NCBI GenBank assembly: GCA_018228665.1
Contig: CP073692.1
Location: 2,306,046 to 2,370,045, forward strand
Length of the DNA stretch: 64,000 nucleotides
Reading direction: 5' to 3'
From: Faecalicatena sp. Marseille-Q4148
GTDB lineage: Bacteria; Bacillota; Clostridia; Lachnospirales; Lachnospiraceae
Below, piece after piece: positions 56,923-64,000 of this stretch. The translations under genes and the position numbers were made by a program. The notes below the pieces were generated by a model. That model did not search any database. It was not told the DNA's origin and saw only the letters and a list, made by a program, of their open reading frames with translations. Position 1 is the first letter of the stretch. Every line of letters starts with the position of its first letter.

Positions 56923-57666
56923 ATGATTAAAGTAGAAAATTTAAAAAAGAATTTTGGCGAGTTACAAGTATTGGATGGCATATCATTTCAGCTTGATACA
57001 GGAAAAGTTCTTGCTGTTATAGGACCTTCCGGAACGGGAAAATCCACATTGCTGCGCTGTATTAATTATCTTGAAAAGCCAGCAGAGGGGATGATTACAA
57101 TCGACGATGTCTTGCTTGATGTGAAAAGTGCTAAAAAGGATGATATTTACCGTTTAAGAGAGCAAACGGCAATGGTATTCCAAAATTATAATTTGTTTAA
57201 GAATAAGACTGCTCTGGAAAATATTATGGAGCCAATGGTTTCAGTTCAGGGGATGTCAAAATTATTAGCAAAAGAAAAAGCGACAGAGATTTTGGAATCA
57301 ATAGGACTTTTAGAAAAAGCAGAATATTATCCGGCACAATTATCAGGTGGGCAGCAACAGAGAATTGGAATAGGACGAGCAATGGCTGTCAATCCGAAAG
57401 TAATGTTGATTGATGAACCAACTTCATCGCTTGATCCGGAATTAGTAGGTGAGGTTTTGAATCTTTTGTACAAATTGGCGAAAGAACGTACAACGATGAT
57501 TATTGCTACTCATGAGATGAATTTTGCAAAAAATATTGCAGATTGGGTAATTTTTTTAGAGGACGGAAAAATTATTGAGGAAGGTTATCCAGAAGATTTT
57601 TTTGAAAGACCTAAAACAGAACGAGCAAAACAGTTTTTAAACAAATTTGTAGTAGATAAACAGTAG
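56923..57666 (+). CDS. Amino acid ABC transporter ATP-binding protein
   Basis: A 247-residue GlnQ/TcyC-type ATPase. Walker A GPSGTGKST near 34, Q-loop VFQNYNLF, signature LSGGQQQR near 139, Walker B VMLIDEPTSSLDPE and H-loop ATHEM. It completes the importer, whose transcript ends at the terminator at 57670. All three subunits are intact. Confidence 0.93.
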   Translation: MIKVENLKKNFGELQVLDGISFQLDTGKVLAVIGPSGTGKSTLLRCINYLEKPAEGMITIDDVLLDVKSAKKDDIYRLREQTAMVFQNYNLFKNKTALENIMEPMVSVQGMSKLLAKEKATEILESIGLLEKAEYYPAQLSGGQQQRIGIGRAMAVNPKVMLIDEPTSSLDPELVGEVLNLLYKLAKERTTMIIATHEMNFAKNIADWVIFLEDGKIIEEGYPEDFFERPKTERAKQFLNKFVVDKQ

Positions 57667-57669
57667 TGA

Positions 57670-57713
57670 GTTGATGCTTCAATGACAGAGTAGTCATTGA
57701 GCATCAACTTTTT
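57670..57713 (+). terminator. Terminator after the amino acid importer
   Basis: A 16-bp stem (GTTGATGC... with ...GCATCAAC) with one bulged T and a 6-base loop, followed by five T. Confidence 0.9.
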
Positions 57714-57876
57714 CTATTAAAATTTTTATTTTTCTGCGAATGCTTTTGCAATTGATATTGTTTTTTTCTTGTCAATAAGCTATCATATCAAATGGAACTT
57801 TTTTGTAAATGCCGATAAGTGCGAGATATTTTTGGGGATAACTGCGTGCTTATGTGGATATCTTTGGAGGAAAATA

Positions 57877-59607
57877 ATGAAATTGGGGAATAAATTAATT
57901 GCAGCATTTCTGGCAGGAGCTATGATTCTGTCCGGCAGCGGAATCACAGCATCGGCAACGGATACGCAGAATGAGTCTGGGCAGCCGCCGGAAGATCCGA
58001 CAGCACAAAATACAGAGGGACAGGCAGCAGATCCGAATGCAGGATATAAAATTGATCCGGTAACGATTGAATCGTCAGCGATGCCGATGACAGAAGAAGA
58101 TATTGAGAAGCAAATGGCGGTTCAGCTCTCAATTAAGCCGGAGACAAATAGTCTTGAAAATTGGCCGCAGGGACCGGATGTGACGGCAGACAGCGCTATT
58201 GTGATGGATATAAACAGCGGAGCGATTCTCTATGGGAAACAGGTGGATAAGAAAGAGTATCCGGCAAGTATCACAAAAATTATGACAGCGCTTCTGGCGT
58301 TAGAGAACGGAGATCTAAATGCAGATCGCGTTACATTTTCAGAAGACTGTATTAATTTTCTTGAATATGGAGATGCTCATATTGGGATGCAGGCAGGAGA
58401 AGAAATTTCGCTAAATGATGCGATGTATGGAATGCTTCTGGCGTCTGCCAATGAAGTTTCTTATGCCATTGCTGAGAATATCGGAAATAAATTGGGGATC
58501 GGTTACACTGGATTTATTGAGAAAATGACAACAAGAGCTCAGGAGCTTGGTTGTAAAAATACTCATTTTATGAATGCAAATGGACTTCATGATCCGAATC
58601 ACTATGTTTCTGCAAAGGATATGGCAATGATTAGTGCAGAGGCATATAAATATGAAGCGTTTCGCAATGTGATTAAGACACAGCAGTATACGATTCCGCC
58701 GACAAACTTAGTGGGAGAACAGCGTACATTTCAGCAGAATCATAAGATGATCTATGAAGGAAATCAGTATTATTATGATGCCTGCACAAGTGGAAAGACA
58801 GGATATACAGATCAGGCCAGAACAACTCTTGTATCTTATGCAGAGAAGAATGGGATGCAGCTTGTCTGTGTGGTGCTTCGCACAAGAGGAGGCGTTGCAT
58901 ACACGGATACACAGGCGTTATTTGAATATGCATTTAATAATTTCCAAAAGGTATTATTAAAAAATGTAGAGACTTCGAAAGATTTTTCCAAAATTCCGGA
59001 GGATGCATATGTGATTCTTCCGAAAACTGCTTCGACAGATGAACTGATGGAGAAGATAGAGAAGACAGTTTCTCCGGCAGAAGATAATAAAAAAGAAGCA
59101 GAAGTTACTTACACTTATGGAGATGTTCCGATTGGAAAAGCGACACTGGCTTTTTCGGAAGGATATCTTCTGAAGCAGGAGAAGAAAACAGAAGAAGCTG
59201 ATGGAAAAGCAGAGAAATCCAAAGAAGAAAAAAAAGAAGAAGGACTTCCGCTCTGGGCAAAGATTTTGATTGGAATCGGAGCAGTCATTCTGATTGCCGG
59301 AATCATCCTTTATATTTATGTTCGTCGTGAGAAGGAAAAACGCCGTCGCCGGAATCTGAAGAGAAAGCGTGCGAAACAGCGGGAAATGGAAGCTGAGGAA
59401 AGACGAAGAAGTGCAGAAAGACAAAAGCATCAGCAAAACCGTCAGCGAAACCGCCAGAGCTATCCAACGAATTATGAAGGAAGAGCAGGAAGAAATGATA
59501 TCAAACGCAGAACGGATTTGAATTACAGAAATGAACAGTATCGCAGCCGCTACGATCATAGTCATTCTGCAAATCAAAATCATTATACGAGAAATCGTAA
59601 AGGTTAA
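57877..59607 (+). CDS. D-alanyl-D-alanine carboxypeptidase (S11) with basic cytoplasmic tail
   Basis: A 576-residue penicillin-binding protein 5-type enzyme that trims peptidoglycan pentapeptides. Signal peptide at the start; active-site SxxK in ASITKIM near 130, SxN in LLASANEVSY near 191, KTG in SGKTGYTD near 307. A beta domain follows, then a membrane helix (about 465-487) and about 90 residues very rich in Arg, Lys, Gln and Asn. Family members usually end with a short amphipathic anchor, so this tail is unusual. ATG 57877 follows TTGGAGG; the frame open from 57769 is not used. Confidence 0.88.
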   Translation: MKLGNKLIAAFLAGAMILSGSGITASATDTQNESGQPPEDPTAQNTEGQAADPNAGYKIDPVTIESSAMPMTEEDIEKQMAVQLSIKPETNSLENWPQGPDVTADSAIVMDINSGAILYGKQVDKKEYPASITKIMTALLALENGDLNADRVTFSEDCINFLEYGDAHIGMQAGEEISLNDAMYGMLLASANEVSYAIAENIGNKLGIGYTGFIEKMTTRAQELGCKNTHFMNANGLHDPNHYVSAKDMAMISAEAYKYEAFRNVIKTQQYTIPPTNLVGEQRTFQQNHKMIYEGNQYYYDACTSGKTGYTDQARTTLVSYAEKNGMQLVCVVLRTRGGVAYTDTQALFEYAFNNFQKVLLKNVETSKDFSKIPEDAYVILPKTASTDELMEKIEKTVSPAEDNKKEAEVTYTYGDVPIGKATLAFSEGYLLKQEKKTEEADGKAEKSKEEKKEEGLPLWAKILIGIGAVILIAGIILYIYVRREKEKRRRRNLKRKRAKQREMEAEERRRSAERQKHQQNRQRNRQSYPTNYEGRAGRNDIKRRTDLNYRNEQYRSRYDHSHSANQNHYTRNRKG

Positions 59608-59626
59608 ATAAAATCACTCTTTACTC

Positions 59627-59656
59627 TTGACATATTCGCAGATTTTTTTCTATAAT
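59627..59656 (+). promoter_or_regulatory. Promoter of the T-box/ileS unit
   Basis: TTGACA at 59627, 18-base spacer, TATAAT at 59651. Confidence 0.8.
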
Positions 59657-59677
59657 ATAAAGGAATTGTGTAAATAA

Positions 59678-59950
59678 CAAAGGCATTGAAGAAGACAGTA
59701 AGATCTGTTTGAAAGGCAAAGCGAGCCGGAGAGGGTGCAAGACCGGTGCGAGTAAGCAGATACGAAGATCACTTCTGAGCTGCACGCTGAAAAGGACGAA
59801 GAAGATTCGGAATGATTAAGCGCTGCCGGGATTCTACCGTTAACAAGAGCGCATATGTTAGTATGCAGTAACAGGTGGTATAACGATATGCTTATGATGT
59901 AGTAACAGCAGATTTCGTCCTTTTACAGGGATGGAATCTGCTTTTTGTTT
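59678..59950 (+). promoter_or_regulatory. T-box riboswitch (Ile specifier) with terminator
   Basis: A tRNA-sensing leader. Stem I begins near GAAGAAGACAGTAAG. The specifier ATC (Ile) is at 59768-59770, followed by the usual ACTTCTGAG. A T-box-like AACAGGTGGTA segment that binds the uncharged tRNA end is near 59867. The terminator is a long stem 59907-59942 (AGCAGATT with AATCTGCT at its base) followed by TTTTT, and TCGTCCTTTT lies within it. Uncharged tRNA-Ile should promote readthrough into ileS. Confidence 0.9.
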
Positions 59951-60044
59951 TACGGAGATATATCCTCCGCAAGGCAAAAGCGCACTGCAGAAGGTGCCTA
60001 AATAAAGAAGACATGAAAGAAAATTCAGGAAAGGAAGAAAGATC

Positions 60045-63000
60045 ATGTATCAGAAAGTATCTACAAATTTGAATTTCGTAGAGCGTGAGAAGAAAACAGA
60101 AAAGTTTTGGGAAGAAAATGATATTTTCAAAAAGAGTATGGAACATCGCAAAGAAGGAGAGACGTATACATTTTATGATGGTCCTCCGACAGCGAATGGA
60201 AAGCCGCACATCGGTCATGTGCTGACACGAGTTATCAAAGATATGATTCCGCGATACCGTACTATGAAAGGCTATATGGTTCCGCGTAAGGCAGGATGGG
60301 ATACGCATGGACTCCCGGTTGAGCTGGAAGTTGAGAAGCTTCTTGGACTGGACGGGAAAGAACAGATTGAGGAATACGGTCTGGAACCGTTTATCGGTCA
60401 TTGTAAAGACAGTGTATGGAAGTATAAAGGAATGTGGGAAGATTTCTCAAAGACAGTCGGATACTGGGCTGATATGGAGAATCCATACGTTACTTATGAT
60501 AATAATTTTATCGAATCTGAATGGTGGGCATTAAAACAGATCTGGGAGAAAGGACTTCTCTACAAAGGCTATAAGATTGTTCCATATTGCCCGCGCTGCG
60601 GAACACCGCTTTCCAGTCACGAAGTTGCACAGGGATATAAGGATGTGAAAGAACGTTCTGCTATCGTAAGATTTAAAGTTGTTGGCGAAGACGCTTATTT
60701 CCTTGCATGGACAACAACACCGTGGACATTGCCGTCTAACGTGGCGCTCTGTGTGAATCCGGAAGAAACTTATGTAAAAGTAAAGAATGATGGATACACA
60801 TATTATATGGCAGAAGCTCTTGTTGAAACTGTTTTAGAGGGAGACAAAGAGATTCTTGAAACTTACAAAGGAAAAGATCTGGAATATAAAGAATATGAGC
60901 CGTTATTCCCGTTTGTTGAACTGAAGAAGAAAGCATACTATGTGACATGTGCAGATTATGTTACATTGACAGACGGTACCGGAGTTGTTCACATTGCACC
61001 GGCATTTGGTGAAGATGACTCTCAGGTAGGAAGAAGATATGATCTTCCGTTCTTACAGTTAGTTGATGAGAAAGGTGAGATGACAAAAGAAACACCGTGG
61101 GAAGGAACATTCTGTAAGAAAGCAGATCCAATGGTATTAGAAGACCTTGAAAAGAGAGGACTTTTGTTCTCAGCGCCGAATTTTGAGCATAGCTACCCAC
61201 ATTGCTGGAGATGTGATACACCGTTGATCTACTATGCCCGTGAGTCATGGTTCATTAAGATGACAGAAGTGAAAGATGACCTGATCCGCAATAACAATAC
61301 GATCAATTGGATTCCGGAGAGTATCGGTAAAGGACGTTTCGGCGACTGGCTTGAGAATGTTCAGGATTGGGGTATCAGCCGTAACCGTTACTGGGGAACT
61401 CCATTAAATATCTGGGAATGTGAGTGTGGACATCAGCATGCGATCGGAAGTATTGAAGAGTTAAAATCTATGTCAGATAATTGTCCGGATGATATCGAGC
61501 TGCACCGTCCATTTATTGATAAAGTGACAATCAAATGTCCGCACTGTGGCAAAGAGATGCATCGTGTTCCGGAAGTAATTGACTGCTGGTTTGACAGTGG
61601 AGCAATGCCATTTGCACAGCATCACTACCCATTTGAGAATAAAGAAGTATTTGAACAGCAGTTCCCGGCGAACTTTATTTCTGAGGCGGTAGACCAGACT
61701 CGTGGATGGTTCTACTCACTGTTAGCAATCTCAACACTGATTTTCAATAAAGCGCCGTATAAAAATGTTATCGTACTTGGCCATGTTCAGGATGAGAATG
61801 GACAGAAGATGAGTAAATCCAAAGGAAATGCAGTTGACCCGTTTGACGCACTTGAGACATACGGAGCAGATGCAATTCGTTGGTATTTCTATGTAAATAG
61901 TGCGCCATGGCTTCCGAACCGTTTCCACGGAAAGGCAGTTGTAGAAGGACAGCGCAAGTTTATGGGAACACTTTGGAATACTTACGCATTCTTTGTACTG
62001 TATGCGAATATTGATGGATTTGACGCAACAAAATATACATTAGAGTATGATAAGCTTCCGGTTATGGATAAATGGCTTCTGTCCAAATTGAACTCACTCA
62101 TCAAGACAGTTGACGATAATCTGGCTAATTACAGAATTCCGGAAAGTGCAAGAGCACTTCAGGATTTTGTAGATGATATGAGTAACTGGTATGTCAGAAG
62201 AAGCCGCGAGCGTTTCTGGGCAAAAGGAATGGAGCAGGATAAGATCAATGCATACATGACATTGTATACAGCGCTTGTAACAGTATCGAAAGTGGCTGCT
62301 CCGATGATTCCGTTTATGACAGAAGATATTTATCAGAACCTCGTAAGAGGAATCGATGCAAATGCTCCGGAAAGTATTCACCTTTGTGATTATCCGGTGG
62401 CAAATGAAGCATATATTGATAAAGAGCTGGAAGAGAATATGAAAGAAGTGCTTGATATCGTTGTAATGGGACGTGCATGCAGAAATGCAGCAAATATCAA
62501 GAACCGTCAGCCGATCGGCAAGATGTTTGTGAAGGCAGAGAAAGAACTTCCGGAATTCTATAAAGAAATTGTTGCAGAAGAATTGAATGTCAAAGAAGTA
62601 GAATTTACAGATGATGTAAGAAACTTTACTTCCTATACATTTAAACCGCAGCTCAAGACAGTCGGACCGAAATACGGTAAGCTGCTTGGCGGTATCAAAG
62701 CTGCGCTCACATCTTTAGATGGCAATGCAGCTATGGATGAAGTAAATGCAACAGAGCAGTTAAAATTAAATGTGAATGGAGAAGAGGTAGTGCTTCTTCG
62801 TGAGGATCTGCTCATTGATATGGCTCAGACAGAAGGTTATGTATCTGAAAGTGATTATGGAGTAACCGTTGTACTTGATACAAATCTGACACCGGAACTT
62901 TTGGAAGAAGGTTTTGTAAGAGAGATTATCAGCAAGATCCAGACAATGAGAAAAGAGGCAGACTTTGAAGTGACTGATAAGATTAAAGTCACATACGAAG

Positions 63001-63152
63001 GAAGTGAGAAAGCAGAAGCAGTTTTTGAAGCCCATAAGGAAGAAATCGGCAGCGAAGTTTTAGCAACAGAGGTGAAAAAACAAACTCCGGCAGGATATGT
63101 CAAAGAATGGAGTATCAACGGTGAGAAGGTAACACTTGGAGTTGAACGATAG
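60045..63152 (+). CDS. ileS: Isoleucyl-tRNA synthetase
   Basis: A 1035-residue class I synthetase charging tRNA-Ile. The HIGH box is KPHIGHV (His at 55) and KMSKS is GQKMSKSKGN (Lys at 588). CP1 editing domain between them; zinc-type Cys pairs at CPRCG, CECGHQ and CPHCG are inside the CP modules. The last 100 residues have no Cys zinc finger and the C-terminus is extended, which fits the eukaryote-like type 2 enzyme (inherently less mupirocin-sensitive, known of the class). It is controlled by the T-box upstream; AAGGAAGAAAG site before the ATG. Confidence 0.95.
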   Translation: MYQKVSTNLNFVEREKKTEKFWEENDIFKKSMEHRKEGETYTFYDGPPTANGKPHIGHVLTRVIKDMIPRYRTMKGYMVPRKAGWDTHGLPVELEVEKLLGLDGKEQIEEYGLEPFIGHCKDSVWKYKGMWEDFSKTVGYWADMENPYVTYDNNFIESEWWALKQIWEKGLLYKGYKIVPYCPRCGTPLSSHEVAQGYKDVKERSAIVRFKVVGEDAYFLAWTTTPWTLPSNVALCVNPEETYVKVKNDGYTYYMAEALVETVLEGDKEILETYKGKDLEYKEYEPLFPFVELKKKAYYVTCADYVTLTDGTGVVHIAPAFGEDDSQVGRRYDLPFLQLVDEKGEMTKETPWEGTFCKKADPMVLEDLEKRGLLFSAPNFEHSYPHCWRCDTPLIYYARESWFIKMTEVKDDLIRNNNTINWIPESIGKGRFGDWLENVQDWGISRNRYWGTPLNIWECECGHQHAIGSIEELKSMSDNCPDDIELHRPFIDKVTIKCPHCGKEMHRVPEVIDCWFDSGAMPFAQHHYPFENKEVFEQQFPANFISEAVDQTRGWFYSLLAISTLIFNKAPYKNVIVLGHVQDENGQKMSKSKGNAVDPFDALETYGADAIRWYFYVNSAPWLPNRFHGKAVVEGQRKFMGTLWNTYAFFVLYANIDGFDATKYTLEYDKLPVMDKWLLSKLNSLIKTVDDNLANYRIPESARALQDFVDDMSNWYVRRSRERFWAKGMEQDKINAYMTLYTALVTVSKVAAPMIPFMTEDIYQNLVRGIDANAPESIHLCDYPVANEAYIDKELEENMKEVLDIVVMGRACRNAANIKNRQPIGKMFVKAEKELPEFYKEIVAEELNVKEVEFTDDVRNFTSYTFKPQLKTVGPKYGKLLGGIKAALTSLDGNAAMDEVNATEQLKLNVNGEEVVLLREDLLIDMAQTEGYVSESDYGVTVVLDTNLTPELLEEGFVREIISKIQTMRKEADFEVTDKIKVTYEGSEKAEAVFEAHKEEIGSEVLATEVKKQTPAGYVKEWSINGEKVTLGVER

Positions 63153-63180
63153 AATCCAGAAAAGAAGAGGGTAAGGCAAT

Positions 63181-64000
63181 ATGTATTATAGTTCTGAATT
63201 AAGAGGAAGGTTTGACAAAAAAGCATTTCAGAAAGAAGTAACTCACAATGTCAAGACATTATTTCGAAAAGAAGTAGAGGAGGCAACACAGGAGCAGCTG
63301 TTTCAGGCTGTCTCCTATGCTGTCAAAGAAGTAATTATTGATGATTGGCTTGCAACACAGAAGACTTATAAAAATGAAGAGCCAAAGACTGTCTACTATA
63401 TGTCAATGGAGTTCCTGATGGGACGTGCGCTTGGAAATAATCTGATCAACCTTTGTGCATACAAAGAAGTGAAGGAAGCGCTTGATGAAATGGGAATCGA
63501 TCTGAATATCATTGAAGATCAGGAACCGGACGCAGCTCTTGGAAATGGAGGTCTTGGACGTCTTGCAGCATGTTTCCTCGACTCCTTGACAACTCTTGGC
63601 TATCCGGCATATGGATGCGGAATCCGTTACCATTATGGTATGTTTAAACAGAAGATCAAAGACGGCTTCCAGGTAGAGAAACCGGATGACTGGTTGAAGA
63701 ATGGAAACCCATTTGAAATTCGTCGGGATGAGTATGCAAAGGAAGTACGTTTTGGAGGAGATATTCAGGTAACCTGGGATGAAAAGACCGGACGAAATCA
63801 TTTTATTCAGACAAACTATTCATCTGTTATGGCGATTCCTTATGATATGCCGATTGTTGGATACGGCAACCATGTAGTAAATACACTCCGGATCTGGGAT
63901 GCGAAAGCGATCACAGATTTCCAGTTAGATGAATTTGACCGTGGAAATTATCATAAGGCAATCGAGCAGGAAAACCTTGCAAAAACGATTACTGAGGTAC
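63181..64000 (+). CDS. glgP: Glycogen/starch phosphorylase, 3' end cut off
   Basis: The first 273 codons of a GT35 phosphorylase that releases glucose-1-phosphate from glycogen. Recognisable blocks are YYMSMEFLMGRALGNNLINL near 65 and the glycine-rich LGNGGLGRLAACFLDSLTTLGYPAYGCGIRYHYG near 120. The frame is open to the window end; the PLP site lies beyond it. ATG 63181 has AGAGGGTAAGG upstream and lies 28 bases after ileS, so partial readthrough from ileS is possible. Confidence 0.93.
   Translation, partial: MYYSSELRGRFDKKAFQKEVTHNVKTLFRKEVEEATQEQLFQAVSYAVKEVIIDDWLATQKTYKNEEPKTVYYMSMEFLMGRALGNNLINLCAYKEVKEALDEMGIDLNIIEDQEPDAALGNGGLGRLAACFLDSLTTLGYPAYGCGIRYHYGMFKQKIKDGFQVEKPDDWLKNGNPFEIRRDEYAKEVRFGGDIQVTWDEKTGRNHFIQTNYSSVMAIPYDMPIVGYGNHVVNTLRIWDAKAITDFQLDEFDRGNYHKAIEQENLAKTITEV

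Noticed and set aside
57769..57876. An upstream extension of the carboxypeptidase frame
   Set aside because: It would add 36 residues before a standard signal peptide; the ATG at 57877 has GGAGG, the one at 57769 does not.

Overview
The window comes from a low-GC, spore-forming, gut-type Clostridia of the family Lachnospiraceae. The Mediterraneibacter/Dorea neighbourhood is a guess from the look of the 16S gene; no database was searched. Other support is the spmA and spmB sporulation genes, T-box and yybP-ykoY leaders, the Firmicutes tmk-holB-ricT-trmN6-rsmI gene order, strong AGGAGG ribosome sites, and tRNA genes without encoded CCA.

Layout. 1-2.1 kb: end of a two-subunit fumarase and a PlsC-type acyltransferase. 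2.2-8.7 kb: tRNA-Ser, then an rRNA operon in the unusual order 16S-5S-23S behind duplicated promoters, then a tRNA cluster (Asn, Glu, Thr, Tyr, fMet, Phe, Lys, Thr). 8.8-13.5 kb: a GNAT-like acyltransferase, a carbohydrate ABC importer without its own ATPase, and an orphan HI0074-type protein. 13.6-22.4 kb: an AT-rich accessory block with two membrane-tethered XRE regulators, secreted proteins, three membrane proteins with an ABC ATPase, membrane-anchored partners, a methyltransferase and a lipoprotein. 22.4-24.1 kb: a DUF4091 glycosidase-like protein.

24.3-30.5 kb: the most interesting operon, a dlt-like set (adenylation enzyme, carrier protein, MBOAT acyltransferase, SGNH protein) with an embedded diaminopimelate-decarboxylase-like PLP enzyme. 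This suggests that a carrier-bound amino acid is decarboxylated before it is placed on a surface polymer. 30.5-36.2 kb: conserved housekeeping genes. 36.3-39.4 kb: a GntR regulator divergent from a UPF0597 protein, then an AAA ATPase. 39.4-39.7 kb: a glutaredoxin-like gene with an in-frame TGA at the first active-site Cys (UPGC), very likely a selenoprotein. 40-45.3 kb: an MsmX/UgpC-type shared sugar ATPase, then a yybP-ykoY (Mn2+) riboswitch with a P-type cation ATPase and an AI-2E family protein.

45.4-50 kb: spmA and spmB, normally neighbours, are separated by a hairpin-rich region, an IS91-like HUH transposase and a queuine-salvage pair (QueL-like radical SAM and YhhQ). 50-54 kb: a four-part redox fusion protein followed by a flavodiiron protein. 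54-57.7 kb: a LysR regulator, an HTH-only LysR-like protein and a polar amino acid ABC importer. 57.9-64 kb: a D,D-carboxypeptidase, a T-box (Ile) leader with ileS, and the start of glycogen phosphorylase.

All calls rest on reading the sequence and known motifs. Promoters and hairpins were found by eye.
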